Shown: positions 33,490-45,760 of the stretch, piece by piece
How positions within the stretch are numbered: position 1 is the stretch's first letter
How the letters are laid out: every line of letters starts with the position of its first letter
NCBI GenBank assembly: GCA_032622095.1
Contig: CP136063.1
Coordinates: 7,669,814 to 7,733,813, forward strand
Origin: Siphonodentalium dalli
Taxonomy: Eukaryota > Mollusca > Scaphopoda > Gadilida > Siphonodentaliidae
DNA: 64,000 nucleotides
Direction of reading: 5' to 3'
Position numbers and translations under genes: made by a program
The notes under the pieces: generated by a model
The model's input: the letters and a program-made list of their open reading frames with translations, nothing else
Told to the model about the DNA's origin: nothing
Database searches by the model: none

Positions 33490-33674
33490 AATGTCAAGGT
33501 AAATATTGTTATTAGCTTGTAATCTATGTATTCTCTTAGAAATATGGGGTAAACTAATTACTCAATTTTTCATTGTTATCATAAGAAACCATTTTGATTT
33601 CCATCTTTTGTGATTTTATTTAGTTTTTTGTATTTACTATGGTGTAGTTTGGTGTCAATTGGTCCGTCATAATT

Positions 33675-34121
33675 ATGTGCCATAGCAAGCCATGTTGCCC
33701 GCTGGGTTTCCACACAATGAGTCAACTGGACCAATTAACCCGTTGCGTTTCGCCTAGGTTGATATCCACTCATTACGTTTTGTTACATTGTATTCTCTGC
33801 GATATATATAATTGCACGATCGATCGTCCAGAATTATGTTTCACAGTGACAATCCCTCGTTCACTCACATATCATGCACGTGTTATTGATATGATCTCAA
33901 TTAATGTTTATCTACTTATATTAATTTCATACGCATTAAGACAGTTTCCCAATTGCGTTGTTTATTTTGCGACGTTTAGCTCTACGCATAATTCTGCTAA
34001 CATTATCACGTGGGCTGATGAAGCTGTTGCGGAACTGTTGGAGGAAATACATCTGAGAGAAATTACCTGGAATAAACAAAGCGAACTATATATACAAGGA
34101 CCAAAACAAGAACAAGGATGA
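33675..34121 (+). CDS. Unrecognised 148-codon open frame
   Basis: The longest open frame in this part of the window. The N-terminal two-thirds are hydrophobic/Cys-rich and look like chance translation. The last 40 residues (NIITWADEAVAELLEEIHLR, then EITWNKQSELYI) resemble the first helix of a Myb/SANT-like or MADF DNA-binding domain, and a TTTAG acceptor-like site precedes this part near 33979. A short exon of a transposon-derived protein is possible. This is a weak call. Confidence 0.2.
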   Translation: MCHSKPCCPLGFHTMSQLDQLTRCVSPRLISTHYVLLHCILCDIYNCTIDRPELCFTVTIPRSLTYHARVIDMISINVYLLILISYALRQFPNCVVYFATFSSTHNSANIITWADEAVAELLEEIHLREITWNKQSELYIQGPKQEQG

Positions 34122-34649
34122 GTATAGCGAACTTTGAAGACTCATTGTGCGAATATGCAGCAGACGACATGGCTAGCTATGGCATATTAAGTATGACGAC
34201 CAATTGTCACCAAACTTCACCATACTAAATTGTTACACCTACTGTGCCATAGATACTGTGGTACGTGTGTCCGCAACCACGTTCGCTGACCCGGACATAT
34301 GTGTCAACTTGTCAGACACCCACTCATCTCTTGGTTAAAACTAAATGGGAATATAAATATTAAATGAATTTAATAGGGCTATAATAAAAGATAACCCTCA
34401 ATTATTCAAACACATGAACGCGTCAATACATTTTATTCTATCAATGTAGTGCGCAAACATTTGAAATCGATGCCGACAAGATAATACACCCTTCGATTTA
34501 CGGATGTTACAAGAATAGCTCAGTAGTAGCCACACAAGTCCAATGTTCAGTTGCATAATGCATTGTGACATATACTGAGGTGCGACAAAAGATTAAGGAC
34601 ACAGGAACCTACGTCACTAATGAAGTCTCTAAATCGTTGCTTCAAACGT

Positions 34650-34770
34650 ACATATATCGGTTATCTAGAATGCATGCATACAGTGGATGTGTTAGGTAGA
34701 CGTTCCGATATCGGTTATCTTGAATGCACGCATGCAGTGGATATGTTAGGTAGGCATTGTGGGAAGTATT
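34650..34770. repeat. 57-bp direct repeat, two copies
   Basis: TCGGTTATCTAGAATGCATG and GTGGATGTGTTAGGTAGACG recur as TCGGTTATCTTGAATGCACG and GTGGATATGTTAGGTAGGCA. Confidence 0.9.
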
Positions 34771-34928
34771 GTACCTTACGAGTGAAATGGATTATGTGCA
34801 TTTTATGAACATCTATTAAATGGTTAGCCTATGTTTGATGTTCAAAATCGAGGCACAATCAATACCTATATATTTTACTGTAAATTTCAGTTATAACTGT
34901 AGTCTTCAACAATTACTGATTGTCTTAA

Positions 34929-35326
34929 CCCTTTACCCAACAGAACGGCCCTGTGCCAATGCATTCTTATATATGCGAGTCGACCATAGGTCGCCTCACA
35001 TATATAAGAGAATGCATTGGCTTAACACATATTAAAAATGATAAAATTGTCAAAGAATGTAGAAAAATATTATAAAAAATGTTAAAAAATGTTAAAGATT
35101 TTTTTTAGGCCAATGCATTATCTTATATATGCGAGGCGACCTATGGTCGACTCGCATATATAAGATAATGCATTTGGCACAGGGCATAACTGTAACCATC
35201 ACAATGTGGTCGTAAGCCGGTTCCAATGATATCCATATTTGTATGGTGTTATTGAGACAGACCGAAGATATTTTAGGCTGTTGAAGCTTTATTTGGGCGT
35301 TTTTGGCCGTTTTGTTGGGTAAAGGG
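34929..35326. mobile_element. piggyBac-like MITE B (TTAA-flanked, opposite orientation)
   Basis: Same ends as MITE A with TTAA at 34925-34928 and 35327-35330. The asymmetric segment (TTGAAGCTTTATTTGGGCGT, ATGATATCCATATTTGTATG) lies at the right here and at the left in MITE A, so the two are inverted relative to each other. Cores lie at 34953-35022 and 35108-35178. Confidence 0.85.
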
Positions 35327-35343
35327 TTAATTAAGAGATGTAT

Positions 35344-35426
35344 CCCACAGTGAGCCCCACACAGATGGAAGCATGCACTGCAGAGTGTCGTCTGCTCCAG
35401 TCTATGTGGGGCTCTATAAAGGGTTA
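35344..35426. repeat. GAGCCCC...GGGGCTC module next to MITE B
   Basis: Contains GTGAGCCCCACACAGATGGA, CAGAGTGTCGTCTGCTC and GTGGGGCTC, then AAAGGGTTAA. It is related to the modules at 2.7, 4.0 and 5.3 kb. The ending AAAGGG-TTAA matches the right end of the piggyBac-like MITEs, although its left end does not. Confidence 0.7.
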
Positions 35427-35429
35427 ATG

Positions 35430-38400
35430 TACATTATACATTTCCACTGATCATGCATGTACTTGTTTATCTCGTCAGTCAAACTTATTTTTAACATATC
35501 AAAATAAAAAACCTAAAGTGCATTGGGTCAGAGACCTGTGTCAGGATCTCATTGAAACAGTGGTTTAACATATCGTGAATGTCCTGACTAAGGTATGACA
35601 CGTAGAACATATGTTTTTTGAACCAAGCAAAATCTTTCCTTTTTTTTGGTGGGGGTTCCCTGACTCCAAGTTTTTTTTACATCGTTCATTGAGCACATGA
35701 GTATATTTTCCACTCATCCATGGCTCAACTTTATTCATTTGTTGCATACATTATGAGTGATTTTGGTCAAATAATCACACGAGGTCGTGAAGCGGCCGCG
35801 GTGATTATTTGGTCTCAGACACTCCATGAGGTTATTATATGACTTAAAACCCACACACCCATGTGCACATCATATGAGTGGCGTATGGGTATTAGGACAG
35901 TGTGTTGTGTCTTTTTAATATGTATTAATATATAAGCTGACGGCCCTATGTTGGCCAATATTTGTTGTCTATAATATATTTGTGGGGTGGGGGTTGGTTG
36001 GTCAAACTTATCATCCATGACGACAATCTGTCTCATCTAACAGTTCTATGTGTACGAATTTTATTTTGCTTGACAATCAACATGTTATATTTAAATAGTT
36101 TCTGTTTGGGTCCAACTAGGAATTTCCATTTGCACTTGTAACCAACACATCTGGAACATTATATTTGGGTTGCAAGTATACAACTGATATACCTCAAGCT
36201 TTTCACGTGTTATACATATATATATCTCGCCAAAAATCTGTTATGGTGGTAATTTTTCCACAAAATTCCAATTTTTCACAAGATGTAAGAATGATTATAA
36301 TTTTAACATGAGATAAATGTCAGCTTATTGTTGTTTTTAGAGTTGATGTGTCATTGACTCATTGATATTTCCATCTATTGAACATTTTGATAAATGTTTC
36401 GCGCGAAAGCATCTCAGTCCACTGTCGCCACGTCCTTGTCTCATATTTTTCGCAAATTTTGAATTCAGTTTGGTGTAGTTCTTCCCTTTTGATGTCCAGT
36501 CTTGTTAATTGTTAATACACACAAGCTGTTTCCGCCCCTGGCTAAGTATTCTGTTGATTTGCTTTTATGCTGATAGTGGACAACTCATGCAGTTAAATAC
36601 AAAATAAATTACTATTTCTCTAAAGTTGTTGTTTAGCTGTGTTTGGCTAATCTGATTTAAAAATAGTTAGTGTTTGCATGAAACATTTAAATACATGTAT
36701 ATTGTAAAATAGTTTAATCATGGCTGCTCGTGACATGCATAGCCATCTTGGCTACGACATGTTTGTAATGACCAAAACGAGCCATTATTTAAATGGACAT
36801 GGCTCATTAGAACTTCAACGGTGTCCCTTTAAATTTGGAATGTGTAATGTAGGTTGATAAGTGCACGATATATTGATATACAGGCTCTATATATGCTCTA
36901 TAAAATACTTGTCAATGTCACGGTTAATTTCAAACTGTTTTCAATGTTCCCACTGACGTGAAATAAAAATTCGTGACTTCTACCACTTCAGGAATAGACT
37001 AGCAAGGAACGTTCTTTATTGTTTCGTGCCATCCAGAACTATCTTCATTCGATCGCTTGAATTATTCTTTCTGTGGCAGGATGCGAATTTTAGCAACCTA
37101 TGTTGATCCCTGAACCGGACCACGATGTAATAAAAACGAGCATAATATGGATCTTCAAACCACCGATCCCTTGAAATATCTTTCAATAAATATGTTTTCA
37201 ATGTGTTATAAACATAACGGCTTTCTCTATTCGTTCATATTAGCAGCAGGTCGTGGAAATTACAACTAAGAAAAATAACGGTAAATTTTCAAAACAGCAT
37301 CACTTTGCTCTACCAACAGCATAGTCATTCACCAGGACCCACCAGCATAAAAGCAGGAACACTTAACCAGGAGTGTTTATTCCTCTTTCCGAGGTGGCCA
37401 TTATTTTTCCGGTCATTATTTAGATAATGCACAGTTGAGCTAATAATGACTCACAAAATAATTACCACCTCGGTGAGCTAACACCTCGGCGTTTTCGGTT
37501 GAAGACATTCTTCAGGATAATACTCATGCGACAACAATAGGTTTTAACTTGAGTATATTAGGAATTGGTCCCAAAAATGGTCGAATTTAGTTTATAGACC
37601 CGTTTGAATGTGGTTTATATAATCGTCATGGAATAATAGTAGTGGCATTAATACCATTGTTAATGTTTTGATATAACTTGTCCATTTCCTCAACAACAGA
37701 ATTTGCCCAAAAACTAACTGGAAAATGAGTCACACTGACTCAGGTGGAAGGCGCTCAACCCAGTAGAAGTATGGGTCTGTAATTGAAGCAAAATAGTACA
37801 GGGGAAGCTGATATCATCTTGTATTTATATATTCGAATTTGTGTATGGCTGCATGCCTGCTATATAAATTAACATAACCATCTGCTGGACACCAAATATG
37901 TCTAATGACGATGCAGTTTAACACTAGAAAAAGCATATCCATCAGGGTCACTGACATCCCAACACAGACGGGCTCTCCAGCCACGTCCATAAGAGGAGGC
38001 CATTGTACTCCTGAACTCTCGATTGCCCATCAGTAAGCAATTAATTCATTTAAACCCCATGTTTTCCTATTTATTTTTATGTTAGATAGGTTCAGGTTAG
38101 TAAAGGGCACAATAAACATTGTATGACTTGAATTACATGTATATATAGGGCGGCAGAAAGACGGCCCATTTAATCATGCCGCTCCTGTACAAAGTACCTA
38201 TGTTCACTTTTGAATATTGTATTGTTACCAAATGTCTATATATTTTACAACTACATACTCCTGCTACTACTACATTGGGTGGCGAAGTAAATGACATTTT
38301 CCCAATGTTTCGCACAGACAGAGGACGGTCCTTTCTAAGTGACGCTAGGCATACGCATGGTACATTTATGTTCATTTCAACTATTTTAATTGCATAACGC

Positions 38401-38480
38401 AGGACCATCACATTTGATATTATCAAGAACTGTGATATTGATGACCACGAACTGGCATTTGTAGTATTGTGTGTGCATGT
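35430..38480. other. Largely featureless AT-rich DNA
   Basis: No gene, RNA or repeat is confidently recognised. Open frames of about 60-97 codons (for example the minus-strand frames at 35565-35747 and 37016-37201) have normal composition but no recognisable motif. Confidence 0.4.
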
Positions 38481-38485
38481 TATCT

Positions 38486-39794
38486 TCTACCATATATTTT
38501 TAGACTTCCGTATATAAATATATGTGTGTGTATATATATGTATGTGGATACTTCATAGAATCGAAAACGGCTGCGCGGATCGAGCTCAAATTTCGTATAT
38601 AAGGGTAAAAACACACGGGGATCGTCAACGTCGCATTTTGGACAAGCTCTGAGCACTCCTTGACCCTTAAAGTGCGACCTTCGTTTGGATACAATGGGTT
38701 TCGCTATCGATTCGCTCGCGATCCAAGAGGCGTAACTCTACATTTGTTATATCTGTATATGTATATTTTTATATCCATATTCACTTCAAACTGCTAAACC
38801 CGTTGAGCCAAAACTTGCTAATACCTCGCAAAATATAGATTTTACATTTTCTGATATATACATGTTTTATTACGGCTGAAAATCTTAGTCTAATTTCGAT
38901 ACAATCATATTTTAAAGCTATAAACTTACACCCCTCAATTCGTGCTAACTCACGCAGCTTATCTCGCTGCTGAAACTTCAGTAAATACGACGCAGTGCGA
39001 TACGTCCCCGAATCTGACGGGACTTCCACTGCCTTGTCCTTTGAACATCTCGTAAAGGTGGGGGTCACCCCCAAGCCGTGAATGCCAACAACAGGGACAT
39101 TGTCACAATGGGATATATACATTTTTTGTTACGGCTGAAAATCTTAGTCTATTTTCGATACAATCATATTTTAAAGCTATAAACTTACACCCCTCAATTC
39201 GTGCTAACTCACGCAGCTTATCTCGCTGCTGAAACATCAGTAAATACGAGGCAGTGCGATACGTCCCCGAATCTGACGGGACTTCCACTGCCTTGTCCTT
39301 TGAACATCTCGTAAAGGTGGGGTCACCCCCAAGCCGTGAATGCAAACAACAACGACATTGTCACAATGCTATTTTCTCTTTACGGCAATGTGAGAATCAT
39401 CGGGTGGCCCCCAAGCAGTGAATGCCAACAACAATGACTTTGTTGGCGAGAAAATCATTAGTTAAACGGGTGGCCCCCAAGCTGTGAATCCCAACAACAA
39501 CGACATTGTTGGCATACCTCTTTTAGGGATGGGTATCATAATTCCTCTTCATTAAAAAGACCGAACTAACTCATTGGAAAAAAAAGGGGGTGTCATTCTT
39601 ATGTCTGTCGTTCCTAGGAACGGGGGAAATTTTCATCGGGTCAGTTTTTTCCGCCCGATGTACCTTAAATCATACCTCCTTTAGGGACGGGTACCATAAT
39701 TTCTCTTTATTAAAAAGGCACAATTAACTCATTGAAAAGCGAAAACAATGTGATGTTTCGGACGAACGCCGCCAGTGGCGGGCTAACCTGCTAG
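38486..39794 (+). mobile_element. Helitron-like unit 1
   Basis: Starts TCTACCATATATTTTTAGAC. It carries the type-A head (ACTTCCGTATAT, GTACTTCATAGAATCGAAAA, GCGGATCGAGCTC), a 259-bp internal duplication (38869-39385), and type-1 tail hairpin CGCCGCCAGTGGCGGGC before CTAG at 39791. Confidence 0.8.
38869..39385 (-). repeat. 259-bp tandem duplication with open minus-strand frame
   Basis: TACGGCTGAAAATCTTAGTC starts each copy, at 38871 and 39130. On the minus strand both copies keep an open frame (PTFTRCSKDKAVEVPSDSGT, then RDKLRELARIEGCKFIALK). The two copies differ by only a few residues. No family is recognised. It could be a captured host-gene fragment, or just open by chance. Confidence 0.6.
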
Positions 39795-39796
39795 TA

Positions 39797-41960
39797 TCTT
39801 CTATATCTATATTTGCGAATGTCTGTCTGTCTGTCTGTCTGTGTTCTATAGAAATTCACAGACCATCTAGATGATGCCAAAGTGGTCTACTAGGAGTAGC
39901 TTTTTACGAGAAAGATAATGGTCGGGGTTAGAATTTTCTAAAGTGACGCCGTTGTTGTCAGGGGCAGAAACGGGGGAGGGGCAGAAAAAAAATTTGTCGC
40001 CGATTGCCACCAAACTTATATATAATCATCCCCATAATATGAGGAATCTAATGGCGTAGTTTAATTATGGCAAAAGTCGCGCCGTTCGCGTCAGCGGTGC
40101 CCGGAAGGGGGGGGGGGGGGCAGATATTTTTCTGTCGCCGATTGCCACGAAGCTTACATATAATCATCCCCATGATATGAAGAATCAAACTGTGTGGTTT
40201 AAATATGTCAAAAGTGGCGTCGTTTGAGTCAGGGATGAACGGAAGGTGAGCGGGGCACCAAAATTGATAAAACTAATTTTCACCAAATTTATATATATTC
40301 TTCTTCATGATACAAGGAATCTAATTGTGCGATTTAACAACGCCAAATTGTTGTTTTTGGATGAGAGATTGGGAGGGGTGGGCTCTAAATTTGATAATAA
40401 GTCGCCGATTGCCACAACACTTGTACAAAATCATCCCCATGGTATGAGGAGTCTAATTGTGTGGATTTTATCTGTCAAATGTGGCCTCATTCGAGTCAGG
40501 GTTGCATTGAAAGGGACATGGTCACCAAAACTGATACAAAATCTTTTTGGTACCAATTACCATCAAATTCAGACACGTTCTTCTCAAATGATACAAGAAA
40601 TAAAATCGTGCTGTCTGACTGTCTGGCTGTCTGTCTGTGTGCGTTCTATATATAACTTCACGCGGTACAATCGAGATGGCACCAAGGCGTTCTAAGAGTG
40701 GTAACTTTTTATAAGGAAGATAATGGTGCGGGTTAGAATTTTCTAAAATGACGCTGTTGGTGTGAGGCAAATTTTAAAAATTATGGTGAAATAGTTTTGT
40801 CGCTGATTTCCACCAAACGAATACATAATCACCTTCGCAACATGGCGTTGTTGGAGTCAGCGTTGCATCAACAATTGATTTAATAAACCAAATTCCACCA
40901 AATTCATACACGTTTTTCTCTAATGATATACCATGAATTAAATCACATTTGGTGTCGTTTGCGTCACGGATGCCGAGCGGGTATGCACTATCATTGATAA
41001 GATTGCTATTCGCCGATATCCACATATCAGTTATATACAGTCACCAGGCCATCTCCATATCATGTTAAGTAGTTGGGCGTACACATTTCACAATCCCGAC
41101 ATATGGTGACCCACATAAGTCACTTGAACAATTATATCTTCTTAAAAGTCATATTTATATGGGAATGGCAATCAAGGCATTCAAACAATGAGCTAGCAAA
41201 AAAGAGATAACTAGAAGAAGCATTAAACGTATATTTATCATTCTATTGAAGAGATACATATATTTTTGCAAACTGAGAGACCTCGAACCGTCAGAGGATT
41301 GCATATATATAATAACAAAATTTAGTCTGTTCCATTCAATACAGTTTCCACAAAAAGTTACAATTTGTCAAGAGATATGGAAGGCCTGTTCAAAAATAGT
41401 GGTCACAGTGCGTAGTCAAATATAGTTTCTTCTGATATACAGTTAGTAGCACAAGACTTTTCAGGATCCTACCAATACTGACATCTGACAAGGGTTTTAG
41501 AACAGACTCATCGACTGACATAAACAACTCAAAATCTCGCTCTGTGTCTGGCACATGTAGCTGATATATAGGCGCAGCAACATTTCGTTTAGACTAAGAC
41601 TATTTAGCCAATAAATAGCACCATGAACAGAGGAGCACCTGGATTTTTCTTTGAAACATCTGTATCTTCATGGAGATATGATAGCCAGGTGTCCTCGAGA
41701 TCTTAGTCCAACCCACTAGATTGATTGATACATCTCAATTTGTAAAACCCAATTATCATCTTTTATCGAACTAATGTGTTCATGATGTCCATGTATCATA
41801 TTATAACGTCTAATGTATACGCAGTTGTAAATAAATAAATACTTCATTATTGGTGGAACGGATTAATCGTGATAAACAGAATGACAATTGACAAGATGAG
41901 CCACTACTTATATTATATACCGCATACATTAACCTGGGCAACGCCGGGTAACCCTGCTAG
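39797..41960 (+). mobile_element. Helitron-like unit 2 (longest, 2.16 kb)
   Basis: Begins TCTTCTATATCTATATTTGC, followed by a (GTCT)n tract at 39821-39842, and ends with hairpin GGGCAACGCCGGG and CTAG (41957-41960). Its 5' half holds diverged repeats of about 140 bp with GTCGCCGATTGCCACCAAAC and ATAATCATCCCCATGATATG, and a 14-G run at 40107-40120. The ORFs at 40246-40770 run through these repeats and are not genes. Confidence 0.8.
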
Positions 41961-41984
41961 TCTACTATATAAATTGAGACTTCC

Positions 41985-42042
<58 letters not shown>

Positions 42043-42847
42043 ATATATATGTGGGTACTTCATGGAATCGAAAACGCGTTTACAGATTGAGCTCAAATTT
42101 CGTATATAAGTGTAAAATCACACGGACTTTGTCGTGTTCGCATTTTGGAGAAGTTCAGAGCACCTCTTCTCCCTTCCCAATCATCAAAATCACCGCAATC
42201 GGCACTTCGGGGTTAATAGCGTTGATATATAAACAGCGTTCGTTTTCCGCAGTGTCTATATAAAGAGCGTCGTTTTCGCTATCTACTTATCTGTATGACG
42301 GGAGTCTGTAGCCTGTCGCTCGAAATAATATGCAGAGAGATTTCACGACGGGATGACATTAGGACGGGTACGGCAGACTCGAAATATTATGCAGAGAGAT
42401 TTCCCGACGGGAAGCGTTTGTTTTCAATTCAATGCAATGTTATCGTAGAGAGATTTCACGACGGGAAGTGTTTGTTTTCAATTCAATGCAATGTTATCGC
42501 TCGAAATATTATGCAGAGAGATTTCACGACATTAGGACGGGTACGGGCAGGTTAAAAAAAAGGAAAACAAAGAATGCGTTGACATCGTTCCTAGGAAGGG
42601 GGGGGGGATTTCATCGGGTAATTTTTTCCGCCAGAAATTTTTTTTTTAATTGAAACGATTTAAAATTAAAAAAATTTAAAAATAAAAAAACTATTTAGAA
42701 AAAAAATACATTAAATTTAAAAAACATTAAATTCATATTAAAAAACAAAATAATTAAAAAAATGTCATGTTTCTCGGAACCTGTTGCAATTGCTTTTTCG
42801 AACAAAGCCATGGGACGAATGCCGCCATTGGCCGGCTAACCTGCTAG
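41961..42847 (+). mobile_element. Helitron-like unit 3
   Basis: Starts TCTACTATATAAATTGAGAC directly after the CTAG of unit 2. Type-A head with a (TA)n tract (41985-42032). An internal AGAGAGATTTCACGACGGGA repeat occurs about four times at 42330-42530. Tail hairpin GCCGCCATTGGCCGGC, CTAG at 42844. Confidence 0.85.
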
Positions 42848-43374
42848 TACTATATATTTTGAGACTTCCGTATATATGTATATATATATGTGTGTGTGTG
42901 TGTATGTGGGTACTTCATAGAATCGAAAACGGCTGCGCGGATCTAGCTCAAATTTCGTATATAAGGGTAAAAAACCCACGGGGATCGTCGACGTCACATT
43001 TTGGACAAGCTCTGAGCTCTCATTCTCAACTCCCAATCATCAAGATCACCGAAAACGGCACTTCGGGGGTTAAGGCATCAACGATCTTTATATTGACCAT
43101 ATTTGGAGTTGTTACCCGACCAACGCTATTTATTGCCATCGACGTTGCTAAACGGTAAACCATGCGTACGAAACTATTATTATTAAAAAATTAATCAAAA
43201 AAATTAATTCAAAAATCCAGTAAATTATAAATGCACATTTAACTCATGTTATAGACAAAAAATTAATATTAACTCAATGAAATTTTTTTTTTTAATTAAA
43301 ACATTAGTTAAAAATTAATTTAAAAAATTGTCATGTTTCTGACGAACGCCACCAGTGGCGTGCTAATCTGCTAG
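42848..43374 (+). mobile_element. Helitron-like unit 4
   Basis: Starts TACTATATATTTTGAGACTT, having lost the initial TC. Type-A head with (TG)n, type-1 tail CGCCACCAGTGGCGTGC, CTAG at 43371. The inner part includes GACCATATTTGGAGTTGTTA, shared with units 7 and 15. Confidence 0.85.
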
Positions 43375-44393
43375 TCTACTATATATTTTGAGACTTCCGT
43401 ATATATATATCTATTATTTATTTCTGAAGACCTCTGTCTGTCTGTATGTCCTTTATAGAATCGAAAACAGGTTGACCGATCGAGACCAAACTTCCTATCC
43501 AAAGGTAAAATCCCACGGACACCGTCGGCGTCGCGTTTTGGAGAAGCTCAGACCACCCGTTCTCCACTCTCAGTCACAAAATACGGCACTGCGGCGGTTA
43601 ATCAAGTGATAATTTAATGAGCGTTTGTTTTTGACGCATCGCTATAAAGAACGTTTGTTTACCATTCAACGTTATTAGCATCTGCAGAGAGATATACGGG
43701 AACAGACGAGATCTCGGAAACGGGTGGAGCTATCGACTTGAAATTTGGTATGTGAATGTATCTTGACCCTTATACGAATTTTATCGGGTCGCCGAGTCCG
43801 TGCGATGCCAGCTTCGCGCATGCTCAGACGAGATCTCGGAAACGGGTGGAGCTATCGACTTGAAATTTTCAATGTGAATGTATCTTGCTCCGGCTACGAA
43901 TATTATCGGGTCGCCGAGCCCGTGCGAAGCCAGATTCGCGCATGCGCGACGAGATCTCGGAAACAGGGGGAAATTTCTTTTAGGGACGGGTACTGCATGT
44001 TGTGTGAAAACAAATGCGTGTTGTGTGAGGCACGTGGGAAATTTTCATCGGGTCAGTTTTTCCGCCCGATGTACCTTAAATCATACCTCTTTTAGGGACA
44101 GGTACAGCGTGGTGTGTGATTCTTTTGTCTTATTCACCTTATTCAGGTAAAATAAGGTCTAATCGGGTAAAATATTAAAAAACCAAAAATTAAATTAAAA
44201 AATTAATCAAAAAAATTAATTAAAAAATCCAGTAAATTACAAATGCACATTTAACTCATGTTATAAAAAAAAAAATTAATATTAACTCATTGAAAAAAAA
44301 AATTCAGTTCAAAAATTAATTCAAAATTAATTCAAAAAATTATAAATTGTCATGTTTCTGACGAACGCCGCCAGTATCGGGCTAACCTGCTAG
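43375..44393 (+). mobile_element. Helitron-like unit 5
   Basis: Type-B head (TCTACTATATATTTTGAGAC, CTGTCTGTCTGTATGTCC, TGACCGATCGAGACCAAAC). Repeated GATCTCGGAAACGGGTGGAG segments in the middle; type-1 tail, CTAG at 44390. Its 3' part is duplicated in unit 7 with an offset near 1368. Confidence 0.85.
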
Positions 44394-44927
44394 TCTATTA
44401 TATATTTTGAGACTTCCGTATATATATATCTATTATTTAGTTTTGAAGACCTCTGTCTGTCTGTATGTCCTTTATAGAATCGAAAACAGGTTGACCGATC
44501 GAGACCAAACTTCCTATCCAAAGGTAAAATCCCACGGACACCGTCGGCGTCGCGTTTTGGAGAAGCTCAGACCACCCGTTCTCCACTCTCAGTCACAAAA
44601 TACGGCACTGCGGTGGTTAATCAAGTGATAATTTAATGAGCGTTTGTTTTTGACGCATCACTATAAAGAACGTTTGTTTACCATTCAACGTTATTAGCAT
44701 CTGCAGAGAGATATACGGGAACAGACGAGATCTCGGAAACGGGTGGAGCTATCGACTTGAAATTTGGTATGTGAATGTATCTTGCCCCGGATACGAATTT
44801 TATCGGGTCGCCGAGCCCGTGCGATGCCAGCTTCGCGCATGCGCAGACCAGATCTCGGAAACGGGTAGAGCTATCGACTGGAAATTTGGTTTTTGAATAG
44901 CCCGGACAACGTCGGGCTAATCGGCTA
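44394..44927 (+). mobile_element. Helitron-like unit 6
   Basis: Type-B head as in unit 5 but a different tail (type 2): GCCCGGACAACGTCGGGC hairpin, TAATCGG, CTAG at 44924. It shows that the same head can carry different 3' ends. Confidence 0.85.
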
Positions 44928-45760
44928 GTATATATATATATGTATATATATCTATATATGTATATATGTGTGTATGTGGGTACTTCATAGAATCGAAAAC
45001 GACTGCGCGGATCGAGCTCAAATTTCGTATATAAGGGTAAAACCCCCCGGGGATCGTCGACGTCACATTTTGGACAAGCTCTGAGCTCTCATTCTCCACT
45101 CCCAATCATCAAAATCACCGAAAACGGCACTTCGGTGGTTAAGGCATCAACGATCTTTATATTGACCATATTTGGAGTTGTTACCCGACTAACGCTCTTT
45201 ATTGCCATCGACGTTGCTAAACGGTTAACCATGCGTACGAAACTACGGACGGAAAACGCGAAATGCATTTATCTCGATTAAAAAGGCAGAATTAACGTGT
45301 TGTGTGATTCTTATGTATGTCATTCCTAGGAACGGGGGAAATTTCTTTTAGGGACGGGTACTGCATGTTGTGTGAAAACAAATGCGTGTTGTGTGAGGCA
45401 CGTGGGAAATTTTCATCGGGTCAGTTTTTCCGCCCGATGTACCTTAAATCATACCTCTTTTAGGGACAGGTACTGCGTGGTGTGTGATTCTTTTGTCTTA
45501 TTCACCTTATTCAGGTAAAATAAGGTCTAATCGGGTAAAATATTAAAAAACCAAAAATTAAATTAAAAAATTAATCAAAAAAATTAATTAAAAAATCCAG
45601 TAAATTACAAATGCACATTTAACTCATGTTATAAAAAAAAAATTAATATTAACTCATTGAAAAAAAAAATTCAATTCAAAAATTAATTCAAAATTAATTC
45701 AAAAAATTATAAATTGTCATGTTTCTGACGAACGCCGCCAGTATCGGGCTAACCTGCTAG
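44928..45760 (+). mobile_element. Helitron-like unit 7
   Basis: Head begins in a TA/TG microsatellite, so the exact 5' end is masked. Type-A body, then the block shared with unit 5 (GGGACGGGTACTGCATGTTG to the end) and type-1 tail, CTAG at 45757. Confidence 0.82.

Noticed and set aside
40246-40770. 149-codon plus-strand ORF and its antisense partner
   Set aside because: It runs through diverged internal repeats of Helitron-like unit 2, with no domain or splice context.
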